A DNA stretch of 64,000 bases from CAVYPR01 sp963770505 (GTDB lineage: Bacteria; Actinomycetota; Acidimicrobiia; Acidimicrobiales; RAAP-2). Under the pieces are notes generated by a model. That model worked only from the letters and a program-made list of their open reading frames with translations, ran no database searches and was not told where the DNA came from. Positions 58,100 to 64,000 of this stretch are shown here, one piece after another (position 1 is the first letter of the stretch; each line of letters opens with the position of its first letter). The position numbers and the translations under genes were made by a program. The stretch lies in assembly GCA_963770505.1 (NCBI GenBank), contig CAVYPR010000001.1:1116001-1180000 (forward strand), read 5' to 3'.

Positions 58100-59453
58100 T
58101 CAGGGCGCCGGGTCGTCCTCCCCCGGTCCCCACGGGGCGTCCCGCCGGGCCGGCACCACGATCCCCTCCGTGCCCACCATCGAGGCCGTGCCCACCGACT
58201 CGCGCCCGAACCTGGCCCGGATGGCGTCGACGGCCGCCGTGACCTCGCCCCAGTCGGCCTGCAGGCGGACGGCCCCGTGGCCGGCGTCGTGTGTCTCGCC
58301 GGCGTCGCTCGGGGCCACCGGGTCGAGGGCGAAGGCCAGCTGCCGGGCGGCGGCGGGCGGCTCGAGCCCCGAGACGCTCACCCCGAGCAGTCGCACCCCC
58401 GGACCCGGGTCGACCACGGCCACGAGCGCCTCGGCCACGGCCGAGACGGCGGCCGCGGCGTCGATGGCCACCGGGAGGGTGTGCGAGCGCGACACCATCG
58501 AGAAGTCCGCGTACTTCACCTTGACGGTGACCGTCCGGGCCGGCCATGCCGCTCGAGCGCAGGGCGACGGTGACCGACTCGGACATCCGCAAGACGTGGC
58601 CGCGCAGGACGGCGGGGTCGAAGACGTCGTGGCGGAAGGTCTCCTCGTGGCCGACCGACTTGGCCGCCCGGTCGGCGACCACCGGGTCGGGGTCGTGCGC
58701 CCGGGCCAGCGCCGCCAGGAGGCTCCCCTGGGCGCGGCCGAGCCGGCGCACCACCGCCTCGGCCGGGAGGGCGGCCAGCTGGCCGACGGTGCGGGCCCCG
58801 AGCTCGTGGAGCCGCTTGGCCGTGGCCGGCCCCACGCCCCAGAGCGCCTCGACCGGCAGGGGGTGGAGGAAGGCCAGCTCGTCGGCCGGCCAGACGACCA
58901 CCACCCCCCGCCCGGCCCGCTTCCCGGCGCGGGTCGCCACCGGCTTGGCCGCCCGCGAGGCCAGCTTGGCCACCAGCTTCGATCGCCCCACCCCCACCGA
59001 GCAGTCGAGCGCCAGCTCGTCGCGCACCCGGTCGCGGACCAGGTGGGCGATCACCTCGGGCGGACCGAGCAGCCGGCGGGCCCCGGTCACGTCGAGGAAG
59101 GCCTCGTCGAGCCCGATCGGCTCCACCAGCGGCGTGGTCGAGGTGAGGATCTCGCGCAGCTGCCCGCTCAACTCGGCGTAGCGCGAGTAGTGGCCGTCGA
59201 CGAAGACGGCGTCGGGGCAGAGCTGGCGTGCCCGCACCGAGGGCATGGCCGACCGCACGCCGAAGGCCCGGGCCTCGTAGGTGCACGAGGCCACCACCCC
59301 CCGGGCCCCGCTGCCCCCGACGATCACCGGTCGGCCGGCGAGGGAGGGGTCGTCGAGGACCTCCACCGCGGCGAAGAAGGCGTCCATGTCGACGTGGAGG
59401 ATGGCCGGCACCAGGTCGCCGGCCCCCGTGGGCCCGACCGTCCCCTCAGCCAC
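58100..59453 (-). pseudogene. dinB: DNA polymerase IV (DinB), disrupted by a single-base frameshift
   Basis: Pol IV is a Y-family translesion polymerase. The 5' part (from GTG 59453) is normal: ILHVDMDAFFAAVEVLDDPS, GHYSRYAELSGQLREIL, EPIGLDEAFLDVTGARRLLG, SVGVGRSKLVAKLAS and VGHEETFRHDVFD. At about 58541 the frame breaks after RSSGMA. The matching continuation (ARTVTVKVKYADFSMVSRSH) lies one frame over and runs to the stop at 58100. Removing one G from the GGCCGGCC run restores a continuous protein of about 450 residues, so this is either a recent loss or a sequence error. The start overlaps the PIG-L gene by eight bases. Confidence 0.8.
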
Positions 59454-60156
59454 CGAGCCTGAGCCGGCGGAACCCCTCGGCGAACGGGACGCCGGCCCGC
59501 CGCCCCTCCTCCTCTGCCCGGCGGCGCACCACGTCGCCGACCCAGCCGGCCTCGCCGGCGAACTGGCTCCGGTGGCACTCCACCGCCGCCACCTTGGCCT
59601 CGATCGACCCCGAGATGTCCACCCACACGTCGGGCTCCAGCGTGCCCGAGAGGTAGACGGTCGTGACCTGGTGGAGCGGCCCCTGCTCGGGGAAGTAGTG
59701 GGGCAGGGCGGCCGCCGGGGCCAGGGCGTCGAGCAGGACCCACCCCGCCGTGCGGTGGTCGCGGTGGTTGAAGTAGTCCTGGCCGAAGAAGACGGCCGTC
59801 GGGTCGTGGCCGAGCACCACCGAGGGCCGGAGCCGGCGCACCCAGCCCACCAGCTCGCCGCAGAGGCCGTCGCGGTCGTCCAGCTCCCCGTCGGTCCCCC
59901 CGAGCACGGTGTGCGAGGCGAGCCCCACCACGGCCGCCGCCTCGTCGAGCTCGGCGGCCCGGCGGCGGGCCAGCGCGGCCGGCTTCACCTTCGGGTCCGC
60001 CGTGCCCTTGCCCCCGTCGGTCAGCACCAGCAGGTGCACCTGGCACCCGGCGGCGGCCCAGCGCGCCAGCGTCCCGGCGCCGGCCACGTCGGCGTCGTCG
60101 GGGTGGGCGTAGACGGCGAGGACGACGTCGGGCACGTCGGTCACCAGCTCAGCCAC
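59446..60156 (-). CDS. PIG-L/LmbE-family deacetylase
   Basis: The 236-residue zinc deacetylase has VLAVYAHPDDADVAGAGTLA (zinc His-x-Asp-Asp), VLGHDPTAVFFGQDYFNHRDHR (the later zinc His) and the DGELDD loop. Family members act on N-acetylglucosamine derivatives (including the mycothiol enzymes MshB and Mca). The sequence does not let me pick one of these. Between nrdR and dinB, its position fits no pathway. GTG 60156 has GGAG seven to eight bases upstream. Confidence 0.88.
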   Translation of the reverse strand: MAELVTDVPDVVLAVYAHPDDADVAGAGTLARWAAAGCQVHLLVLTDGGKGTADPKVKPAALARRRAAELDEAAAVVGLASHTVLGGTDGELDDRDGLCGELVGWVRRLRPSVVLGHDPTAVFFGQDYFNHRDHRTAGWVLLDALAPAAALPHYFPEQGPLHQVTTVYLSGTLEPDVWVDISGSIEAKVAAVECHRSQFAGEAGWVGDVVRRRAEEEGRRAGVPFAEGFRRLRLGG

Positions 60157-60192
60157 GGTCCGTCACTCCGAGCTCTTTCGACGGGCCCGGTC

Positions 60193-60663
60193 TCAACCGC
60201 GGCGCTTGGGCTCGGTGGTCTTGGTGAGCAGCCCGACCTCCCGCTGGAAGTCGCCCACGTCCTCGAACCCCTTGTAGACGCTGGCGAAGCGGAGGTAGGC
60301 GACGTCGTCGAGCGCCTTCAGCTGCTCGAGCACGGCCACGCCCACCTGCTGGCTGGTGGGCTCGCTCGAGGCGACCCGCAGGGTCTCCTCCACCAGCTGG
60401 GCCAGGTCCTGGAGGGCCTCGTCGCTCACCGGCCGGTTCTTGCAGGCCGCCCGCACCCCGGCGACGAGCTTCGCCCGGTCGAACGGCTCGCGCTGGCCCG
60501 ATCGCTTCACCACCCACAGCGGCTGCTCCTCCACCCGCTCGAAGGTGGTGAACCGGCGGCCGCACCCCAGGCACTCCCGACGGCGACGGATGGCCACGCC
60601 CTCCTCGGCCAGCCGGGAGTCCACCACCCGGTCGTCGTCAGCCGAGCACCACGGGCACCGCAC
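60193..60663 (-). CDS. nrdR: Transcriptional repressor NrdR
   Basis: NrdR binds ATP and dATP and represses ribonucleotide reductase genes. The 156-residue protein has the zinc ribbon (RCPWCSADDDRVVDSRLAEE, CLGCGRRFTTFERVEE with four Cys) and the ATP-cone (VVKRSGQREPFDRAKLVAGV, VYKGFEDVGDFQ). GTG 60663 matches homologues' starts and TAACGT ends seven bases upstream. No NrdR box or nrd genes are in the window. It sits downstream of the LysM protein gene, as in mycobacteria. Confidence 0.96.
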   Translation of the reverse strand: MRCPWCSADDDRVVDSRLAEEGVAIRRRRECLGCGRRFTTFERVEEQPLWVVKRSGQREPFDRAKLVAGVRAACKNRPVSDEALQDLAQLVEETLRVASSEPTSQQVGVAVLEQLKALDDVAYLRFASVYKGFEDVGDFQREVGLLTKTTEPKRRG

Positions 60664-60670
60664 ACCGCCG

Positions 60671-60676
60671 ACGTTA
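60671..60676 (-). promoter_or_regulatory. Putative -10 element, leaderless nrdR
   Basis: On the minus strand TAACGT ends seven bases before GTG 60663, so nrdR may be transcribed on its own despite following the LysM gene by only 48 bases. Confidence 0.45.
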
Positions 60677-60711
60677 GCCCTCCCGCGCTCGGCCACCGCT
60701 GGGTGCCGTGC

Positions 60712-61200
60712 TCAGGGCAGGCGCAGCCGTTCACCGGGGTAGACGGCCTCGGTGCCGGTCTGGGCCGCCAGCCGCGCGACCAGGGCCCGGGGGTCGCCAC
60801 CATGGTCAAAGCGGGTGGCGATCGACCACAGGGTGTCGCCCGGCTGGACGACATAGCGCACCCCGCCAGCAGTCGCGGCGGCGGCCGGGTGAACGGCCAG
60901 GGGCCGGCCGGCCAGGGAGGCGAGCGGCAGCGAGAGGAGGGCGACGGCACCCACCGCCGCCAGGGCGGCCGCCGCCCGGCGCTGGCGGAACCTGCGCAGG
61001 GCCCTGCGGTGGCGGCGCACCGACACCTCGGTGGCGACCCGGACGGACGGGGCGCGCCCGGGAGGGGGGTCCGAGACCTCCCGGCGGACCTGGTCACCGT
61101 TGGAGACCACCAGCCGCAGCTCCGGCCGCGGCCAGGGCAGTTCGACCGGAGCGCCGAGGGGCTCGGCGGCGTCGACGTCGGGTACCACGGCGATGGCCAT
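60712..61200 (-). CDS. LysM-domain membrane protein, ChiZ-like, divergent from lexA
   Basis: The 162-residue protein has a cytoplasmic N-terminus with many Arg, one membrane helix (AALAAVGAVALLSLPLASLA) and an external LysM domain (VRYVVQPGDTLWSIATRFDH, TEAVYPGERLRLP). In Mycobacterium tuberculosis the gene in this place (Rv2719c, ChiZ) is a LysM protein induced by DNA damage that inhibits division, and corynebacterial DivS has the same setting. The four SOS boxes upstream support a similar role here. The cytoplasmic part has no sequence I recognise. Confidence 0.82.
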   Translation of the reverse strand: MAIAVVPDVDAAEPLGAPVELPWPRPELRLVVSNGDQVRREVSDPPPGRAPSVRVATEVSVRRHRRALRRFRQRRAAAALAAVGAVALLSLPLASLAGRPLAVHPAAAATAGGVRYVVQPGDTLWSIATRFDHGGDPRALVARLAAQTGTEAVYPGERLRLP

Positions 61201-61253
61201 CAGCGGACTCCCCGGACGGCCCGACGCAGGGCCGGGGAAGGGATTTCGAGGGA

Positions 61254-61267
61254 CGAACGTCTGTTCG
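61254..61267. promoter_or_regulatory. SOS box 1 (LexA site)
   Basis: CGAACGTCTGTTCG is a perfect match to the actinobacterial/Gram-positive SOS box CGAACnnnTGTTCG. It is the one nearest the divergent ChiZ-like gene. Confidence 0.85.
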
Positions 61268-61286
61268 GCATTCCCTCATTCCAGCA

Positions 61287-61300
61287 CGAACGGATGTTCG
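61287..61300. promoter_or_regulatory. SOS box 2 (LexA site)
   Basis: CGAACGGATGTTCG is a second perfect box, 33 bp from box 1. Confidence 0.88.
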
Positions 61301-61315
61301 TGTCAAGAAGAATTT

Positions 61316-61329
61316 CGAACAGATGTTTG
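61316..61329. promoter_or_regulatory. SOS box 3 (LexA site)
   Basis: CGAACAGATGTTTG differs from the consensus at one base. It overlaps the proposed lexA -35. Confidence 0.78.
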
Positions 61330-61355
61330 CCTTCTTGGAGCGAACCGGGTATCGT
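61326..61355 (+). promoter_or_regulatory. Putative lexA promoter
   Basis: TTTGCC at 61326-61331 and TATCGT at 61350-61355 are 18 bases apart. SOS box 3 covers the -35, which would give self-repression. The transcript would start near 61363. Confidence 0.5.
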
Positions 61356-61362
61356 CGCCTGG

Positions 61363-61376
61363 CAAACGGGTGTTCG
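61363..61376. promoter_or_regulatory. SOS box 4 (LexA site)
   Basis: CAAACGGGTGTTCG differs from the consensus at one base. It lies just downstream of the proposed -10 and would block initiation. Confidence 0.75.
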
Positions 61377-61410
61377 CCCCTCGGGGCGGCAGAGAGGGAG
61401 GGTTGCCACG

Positions 61411-62040
61411 ATGGCAGAGGCGCTGACCGGCAAGCGGCTGGAGATCCTCGAGTACATCGCCCAGTGCCTGCGCGACCGGGGCTACCCGCCCTCGGTCCGC
61501 GAGATCGGCGAAGCGGTGGGCCTGGCCTCCTCGGCCACCGTCCACACCCACCTCGCCGTCCTCCAGCGCGAGGGCTACCTCCAACGGGACCCGACCAAGC
61601 CCCGGGCCATCCAGGTGCGCTACGACCCCTCGTCCAAGGTGGCCATGGCCGCCGGCCCGGTGCGCCACGTCCCGCTGGTGGGCGAGGTGGCCGCCGGCAC
61701 CGGGGTGCTGGCCCAGGAGAACGTGGAGGAGGTCCTCTCCCTGCCCGAGCGGTTCACCGGGACCGGGTCGACCTTCATGCTCCGGGTCCGGGGCGACTCG
61801 ATGGTCGGCGCCGGCATCTTCGACGGCGACTTCGTGGTCGTCCGCCAGCAGCCCGAAGCCGAGTCGGGCGACGTGGTGGTCGCCGGCATCCCCGACGGCG
61901 AGGCCACCGTCAAGACCTTCGGCCTGCGTCGCGGCAAGGTGGTGCTCTCCCCGGCGAACCCCGACTACTCCCCCATGGAGTTCGACCCCGCCGAGGTCAC
62001 CGTCTACGGCAAGGTCGTCACCGTCCTGCGCCGCCTCTGA
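61411..62040 (+). CDS. lexA: SOS repressor LexA
   Basis: LexA represses DNA-damage genes and cuts itself when RecA filaments form. The 209-residue protein has the winged helix (LEILEYIAQCLRDRGYPPSV, SATVHTHLAVLQREGYL), the Ala-Gly cleavage site in GEVAAGTG, Ser130 in RVRGDSMVGAGI and Lys168 in EATVKTFGL. All are in the usual places. ATG 61411 has GGGAGGG upstream. Four SOS boxes lie between it and the ChiZ-like gene, so it surely controls itself. The nearby dinB is a typical SOS gene, but I saw no box at its start. Confidence 0.97.
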   Translation: MAEALTGKRLEILEYIAQCLRDRGYPPSVREIGEAVGLASSATVHTHLAVLQREGYLQRDPTKPRAIQVRYDPSSKVAMAAGPVRHVPLVGEVAAGTGVLAQENVEEVLSLPERFTGTGSTFMLRVRGDSMVGAGIFDGDFVVVRQQPEAESGDVVVAGIPDGEATVKTFGLRRGKVVLSPANPDYSPMEFDPAEVTVYGKVVTVLRRL

Positions 62041-62067
62041 CCGAGGGGCCCGGGCGGGCCGCCCTCC

Positions 62068-62908
62068 TCAGCGCCAGAGTTGGTCGGTGTAGGTGTCGGT
62101 GCCCGGGACGGTCGGGATGAAGGGCAGCGCGGCCACGCACGGTGCCCATCCCGGCGTGCTCGAGCCGGCGGCGGTGCTCGCCGATCACCCGATCCCAGGC
62201 CAGCGCGGGGTGGGCGTGGAGGAACCACAGCAGCAGCGTCCGGCGGTCGGTGGGGTCCTGGCGCGGCACGTCGCCGGGCGCGTCGATGAGGAGCGGGAGT
62301 GGGACGAAGGCGGCCACCAGGTCGCCGGCCGTGCCGGGCAGGAGGTCCGGCAGGTGCTCGGCCCGCAGCCACTGCCCCAGCTGCTCGTCGGTGACGTCGG
62401 GCTCCCGGTCGATCCACACCGGCACGAACCCCTGGTAGGGGTGGTCCAGGGCCACCTCGACCGGCACCCCGTCCGGCTTCTGGCCGTAGGACCAGGTGTG
62501 GCGGTACAAGAGGGTGTGGACGTGGTCGCGCTCTTCGAACATGCGCCCGGCGGCGTGCAGGGCGCGGACCTGGCGCACGGCCCAGCGGTTCCAGATGTCG
62601 TGGTAGCCGTCGAGGACCCAGTAGACGGCGACGTAGGACCCCCGCCCCGGCTCGCCGGTGATGGCCGAGGGGTCGGGGTCGCGCAGCTCCTTCAGGTCGG
62701 CCGTGGCCACGTAGCGCCGACCGGCGAAGTTGTAGGGGCCGACCATGCAGCCCGAGTAGAAGTGGTCCCGCTCGTACCACCGGTTGTAGGCCACCTCGTG
62801 GCCTCGACGCGGCTCGACCAGGGTCAGCAGCATCGAGCCGAGCTTGATCGGTTCGGCCCCGGCGGTGAGCTCGATCGGTCGCGGCGTCGTGGGCGGAGCG
62901 TCGGTCAT
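62068..62908 (-). pseudogene. Unrecognised two-module protein, disrupted near its end by a frameshift
   Basis: From ATG 62908 the frame reads LTAGAEPIKLGSMLLTLVEP, then NRWYERDHFYSGCM and later GQWLRAEHLPDLLPG. Two W-(Y/L)-x-(E/A)-x-H-type segments about 150 residues apart suggest two ferredoxin-like (EthD-type) modules. The frame stays coherent to EHAGMGTV near 62138 and then turns into Arg/His-rich nonsense. One frame over, VAALPFIPTVPGTDTYTDQL with W, R and stop at 62068 is clearly the proper end. One extra base near 62137 accounts for it. Restored length is about 280 residues. TACCGT six bases before ATG 62908 marks a leaderless start. Confidence 0.65.
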
Positions 62909-62914
62909 GCGGTG

Positions 62915-62920
62915 ACGGTA
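62915..62920 (-). promoter_or_regulatory. Putative -10 element, leaderless gene at 62908
   Basis: On the minus strand TACCGT ends six bases before ATG 62908. Confidence 0.45.
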
Positions 62921-62960
62921 ACACCTGGCCACAGCGGCCGTCCGGCCCGCGCCGGGGCCG

Positions 62961-63761
62961 TCACGTCACGTGGCCCGAGGCCACCGGGGCGCGGTCGGGG
63001 ACGGCGACACCGCCGGCCGGCTCGACGGTGACGGCCAGCGCGCTGGGCGTGGCCGTCGAGGCGAGGGTGAACGAGGCGCGCTGGGGTTGGTGGCCCAAGA
63101 GCCCCACCGAGATGGGCTGGCCGGCGATGACCGCCCACAGCTGGTAGGTCTCGTCGGAGGGCAGGGTGGGCATGTCCGACGACACCATGTAGCCCTGCCC
63201 GTCCGCCAGCACCACGAACTCGGCCAGCTGGACACCCTCGGAGGAGTCCAGGCGGACCAGACGGTGTGTCGGTGCGGCCAGCGCCGCCCGCACCGCGGCC
63301 GACTGGTCGGGGTGGTTGAGCTGGTTGTTCGTGTGGGCCAGGTCGACCCCGAGCACGGCCACGGCGATCACCGCGGCGACGGCCACCGCCGCCGCCGCCC
63401 ACCCCGCACCCCTCCACCTTCTCCGGCGCGCCGTCGTGGCGTCGGTGATGGCCGCCACCTCGGCCGCCGGCGGGGGCGCGGCGCCCAGGCCGGGCATCGG
63501 GCCCGGGGGCCGTCGCGCCGAGGTGGCGATCCCCCCGGCGATGCGGTCCCACAGTCCGGGGGGCAGCGGCTCGGCGCCGGCGGCCCGGGCGCTCGTCCCG
63601 AGCCGGCCGGCGACCTCGCGCCCGGCGTCCACCTCGGCCCGACAGCGCGGGCAGCCCTCGAGGTGGCGCTCGACGCGAGCCGCCTCGTCGGGCTCGACGG
63701 CGTCGAGCACGTAGGCGCCGAGGAGCGCTTCGATCTGGTGGTGGTCGCTGTCGGCTGTCAT
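62961..63761 (-). CDS. RskA-like anti-sigma factor
   Basis: The 266-residue protein has the N-terminal zinc anti-sigma domain (LLGAYVLDAVEPDEAARVER with HLEGCPRC; His and two Cys), a Pro/Arg-rich cytoplasmic linker, one membrane helix (AAAAVAVAAVIAVAVLGV) and an external RskA domain (VQLAEFVVLADGQGYMV, YQLWAVIAGQPISVGLL). It holds its sigma factor at the membrane until released by proteolysis. ATG 63761 overlaps the sigma gene's stop by four bases (ATGA), so sigma and anti-sigma are co-translated. Confidence 0.92.
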   Translation of the reverse strand: MTADSDHHQIEALLGAYVLDAVEPDEAARVERHLEGCPRCRAEVDAGREVAGRLGTSARAAGAEPLPPGLWDRIAGGIATSARRPPGPMPGLGAAPPPAAEVAAITDATTARRRRWRGAGWAAAAVAVAAVIAVAVLGVDLAHTNNQLNHPDQSAAVRAALAAPTHRLVRLDSSEGVQLAEFVVLADGQGYMVSSDMPTLPSDETYQLWAVIAGQPISVGLLGHQPQRASFTLASTATPSALAVTVEPAGGVAVPDRAPVASGHVT

Positions 63762-64000
63762 CGTTCCCTCGCGCCGCTCTCGGCCAGCGAGCTTCGCATC
63801 CGACGCATCCCGTTGCGGATGCGGCTCTTCACCGTCCCCTCCGGCTGGGAGAGGATGGTGGCCACTTCGCGGTAGGTGTGGCCGTCGTAGTAGGCGAGCT
63901 CGATGGCGGCCCGCTCCTCGGTGGGCAGCGAGGCCAGGGCCTGGGCCACCTGGTCGGCCACGGCCAGGTCCCAGACCTCCCGTTCGAGGTCGTAGCCGGC
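63758..64000 (-). CDS. ECF sigma factor, region 4 (5' end cut by window)
   Basis: The 80 codons present begin at the window edge and encode the end of an ECF sigma-70 factor: ALASLPTEERAAIELAYYDG, then HTYREVATILSQPEGTVKSR with IRNGMRRMRSSL, the region 4.2 helix-turn-helix. The residues before it (YDLEREVWDLAVADQVAQ) show that the frame continues beyond base 64000. With the RskA-like partner downstream it is of the SigK/ECF19-like kind, a tentative group. Confidence 0.9.
   Translation of the reverse strand, partial: AGYDLEREVWDLAVADQVAQALASLPTEERAAIELAYYDGHTYREVATILSQPEGTVKSRIRNGMRRMRSSLAESGARER

Noticed and set aside
60193..60696. nrdR start at 60696
   Set aside because: Known NrdR proteins begin directly with the first zinc Cys segment. 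GTG 60663 gives that and has a well-placed -10.

Overview
The window is very GC-rich DNA, almost wall to wall with genes. It most likely comes from an actinobacterium, perhaps one of the Acidimicrobiia. The evidence is a lexA / LysM protein / nrdR block arranged as in mycobacteria with actinobacterial-type SOS boxes, a class E-like sortase, a RskA-type anti-sigma factor, a mycothiol-type DinB-like domain, DUF2332, and many start codons sitting 6-9 bases behind a TAnnnT hexamer with no ribosome binding site (leaderless genes). The species cannot be named from this.

Layout. 1-10.6 kb: end of a secreted GH43-like glycosidase, a Gfo/Idh/MocA oxidoreductase, a TldD/TldE protease pair, a GT-C-type membrane protein, an M20 dipeptidase, a membrane-anchored HtrA-like protease and a dienelactone hydrolase. 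10.6-24.4 kb: a cytochrome P450, an acyl-CoA dehydrogenase and a full potassium-uptake (kdp) locus. The kdp structural operon runs leftward as a chain of overlapping genes (27-aa membrane peptide, kdpF, kdpA, kdpB, kdpC, OB-fold protein). It meets the kdpD C-terminal half and kdpE head-on; the KdpD N-terminal half is a separate divergent gene coupled to the acyl-CoA dehydrogenase. Next come two small membrane proteins, a secreted five-bladed propeller protein and a PIMT-like methyltransferase. 24.4-33.7 kb: TetR regulator, flavin disulfide reductase, a repeat-built secreted protein, VOC protein, M20D amidohydrolase, an ArsR-SRPBCC-DinB-like fusion, YCII-like protein, YihY/BrkB membrane protein and DUF1801 protein.

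33.7-43.5 kb looks like accessory DNA: lower GC, several gene-free stretches, two tandem repeat arrays, a GH12-like lipoprotein, a GH92 exo-mannosidase, a CapA-like protein, a lone methyltransferase and a MazF toxin whose antitoxin gene is frameshifted. It ends at tRNA-Val(GAC). 43.6-56 kb: alcohol dehydrogenase, exonuclease, esterase, tRNA-Cys, GT4 glycosyltransferase, secreted S15-like peptidase, glnD, L,D-transpeptidase, GNAT and methyltransferase pair, sortase. 56-64 kb: DUF4388 and DUF2332 proteins, dinB (frameshifted), PIG-L deacetylase, nrdR, a ChiZ-like LysM protein divergent from lexA across four SOS boxes, a frameshifted two-domain protein, and a RskA-like anti-sigma factor with its truncated ECF sigma factor.

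Three themes recur: leaderless starts (including one that appears to be ATC), a marked rise in ACA threonine codons in exported protein segments compared with cytosolic genes, and three single-base frameshifts (antitoxin, dinB, the gene at 62.1 kb) that are either real lesions or sequence errors.
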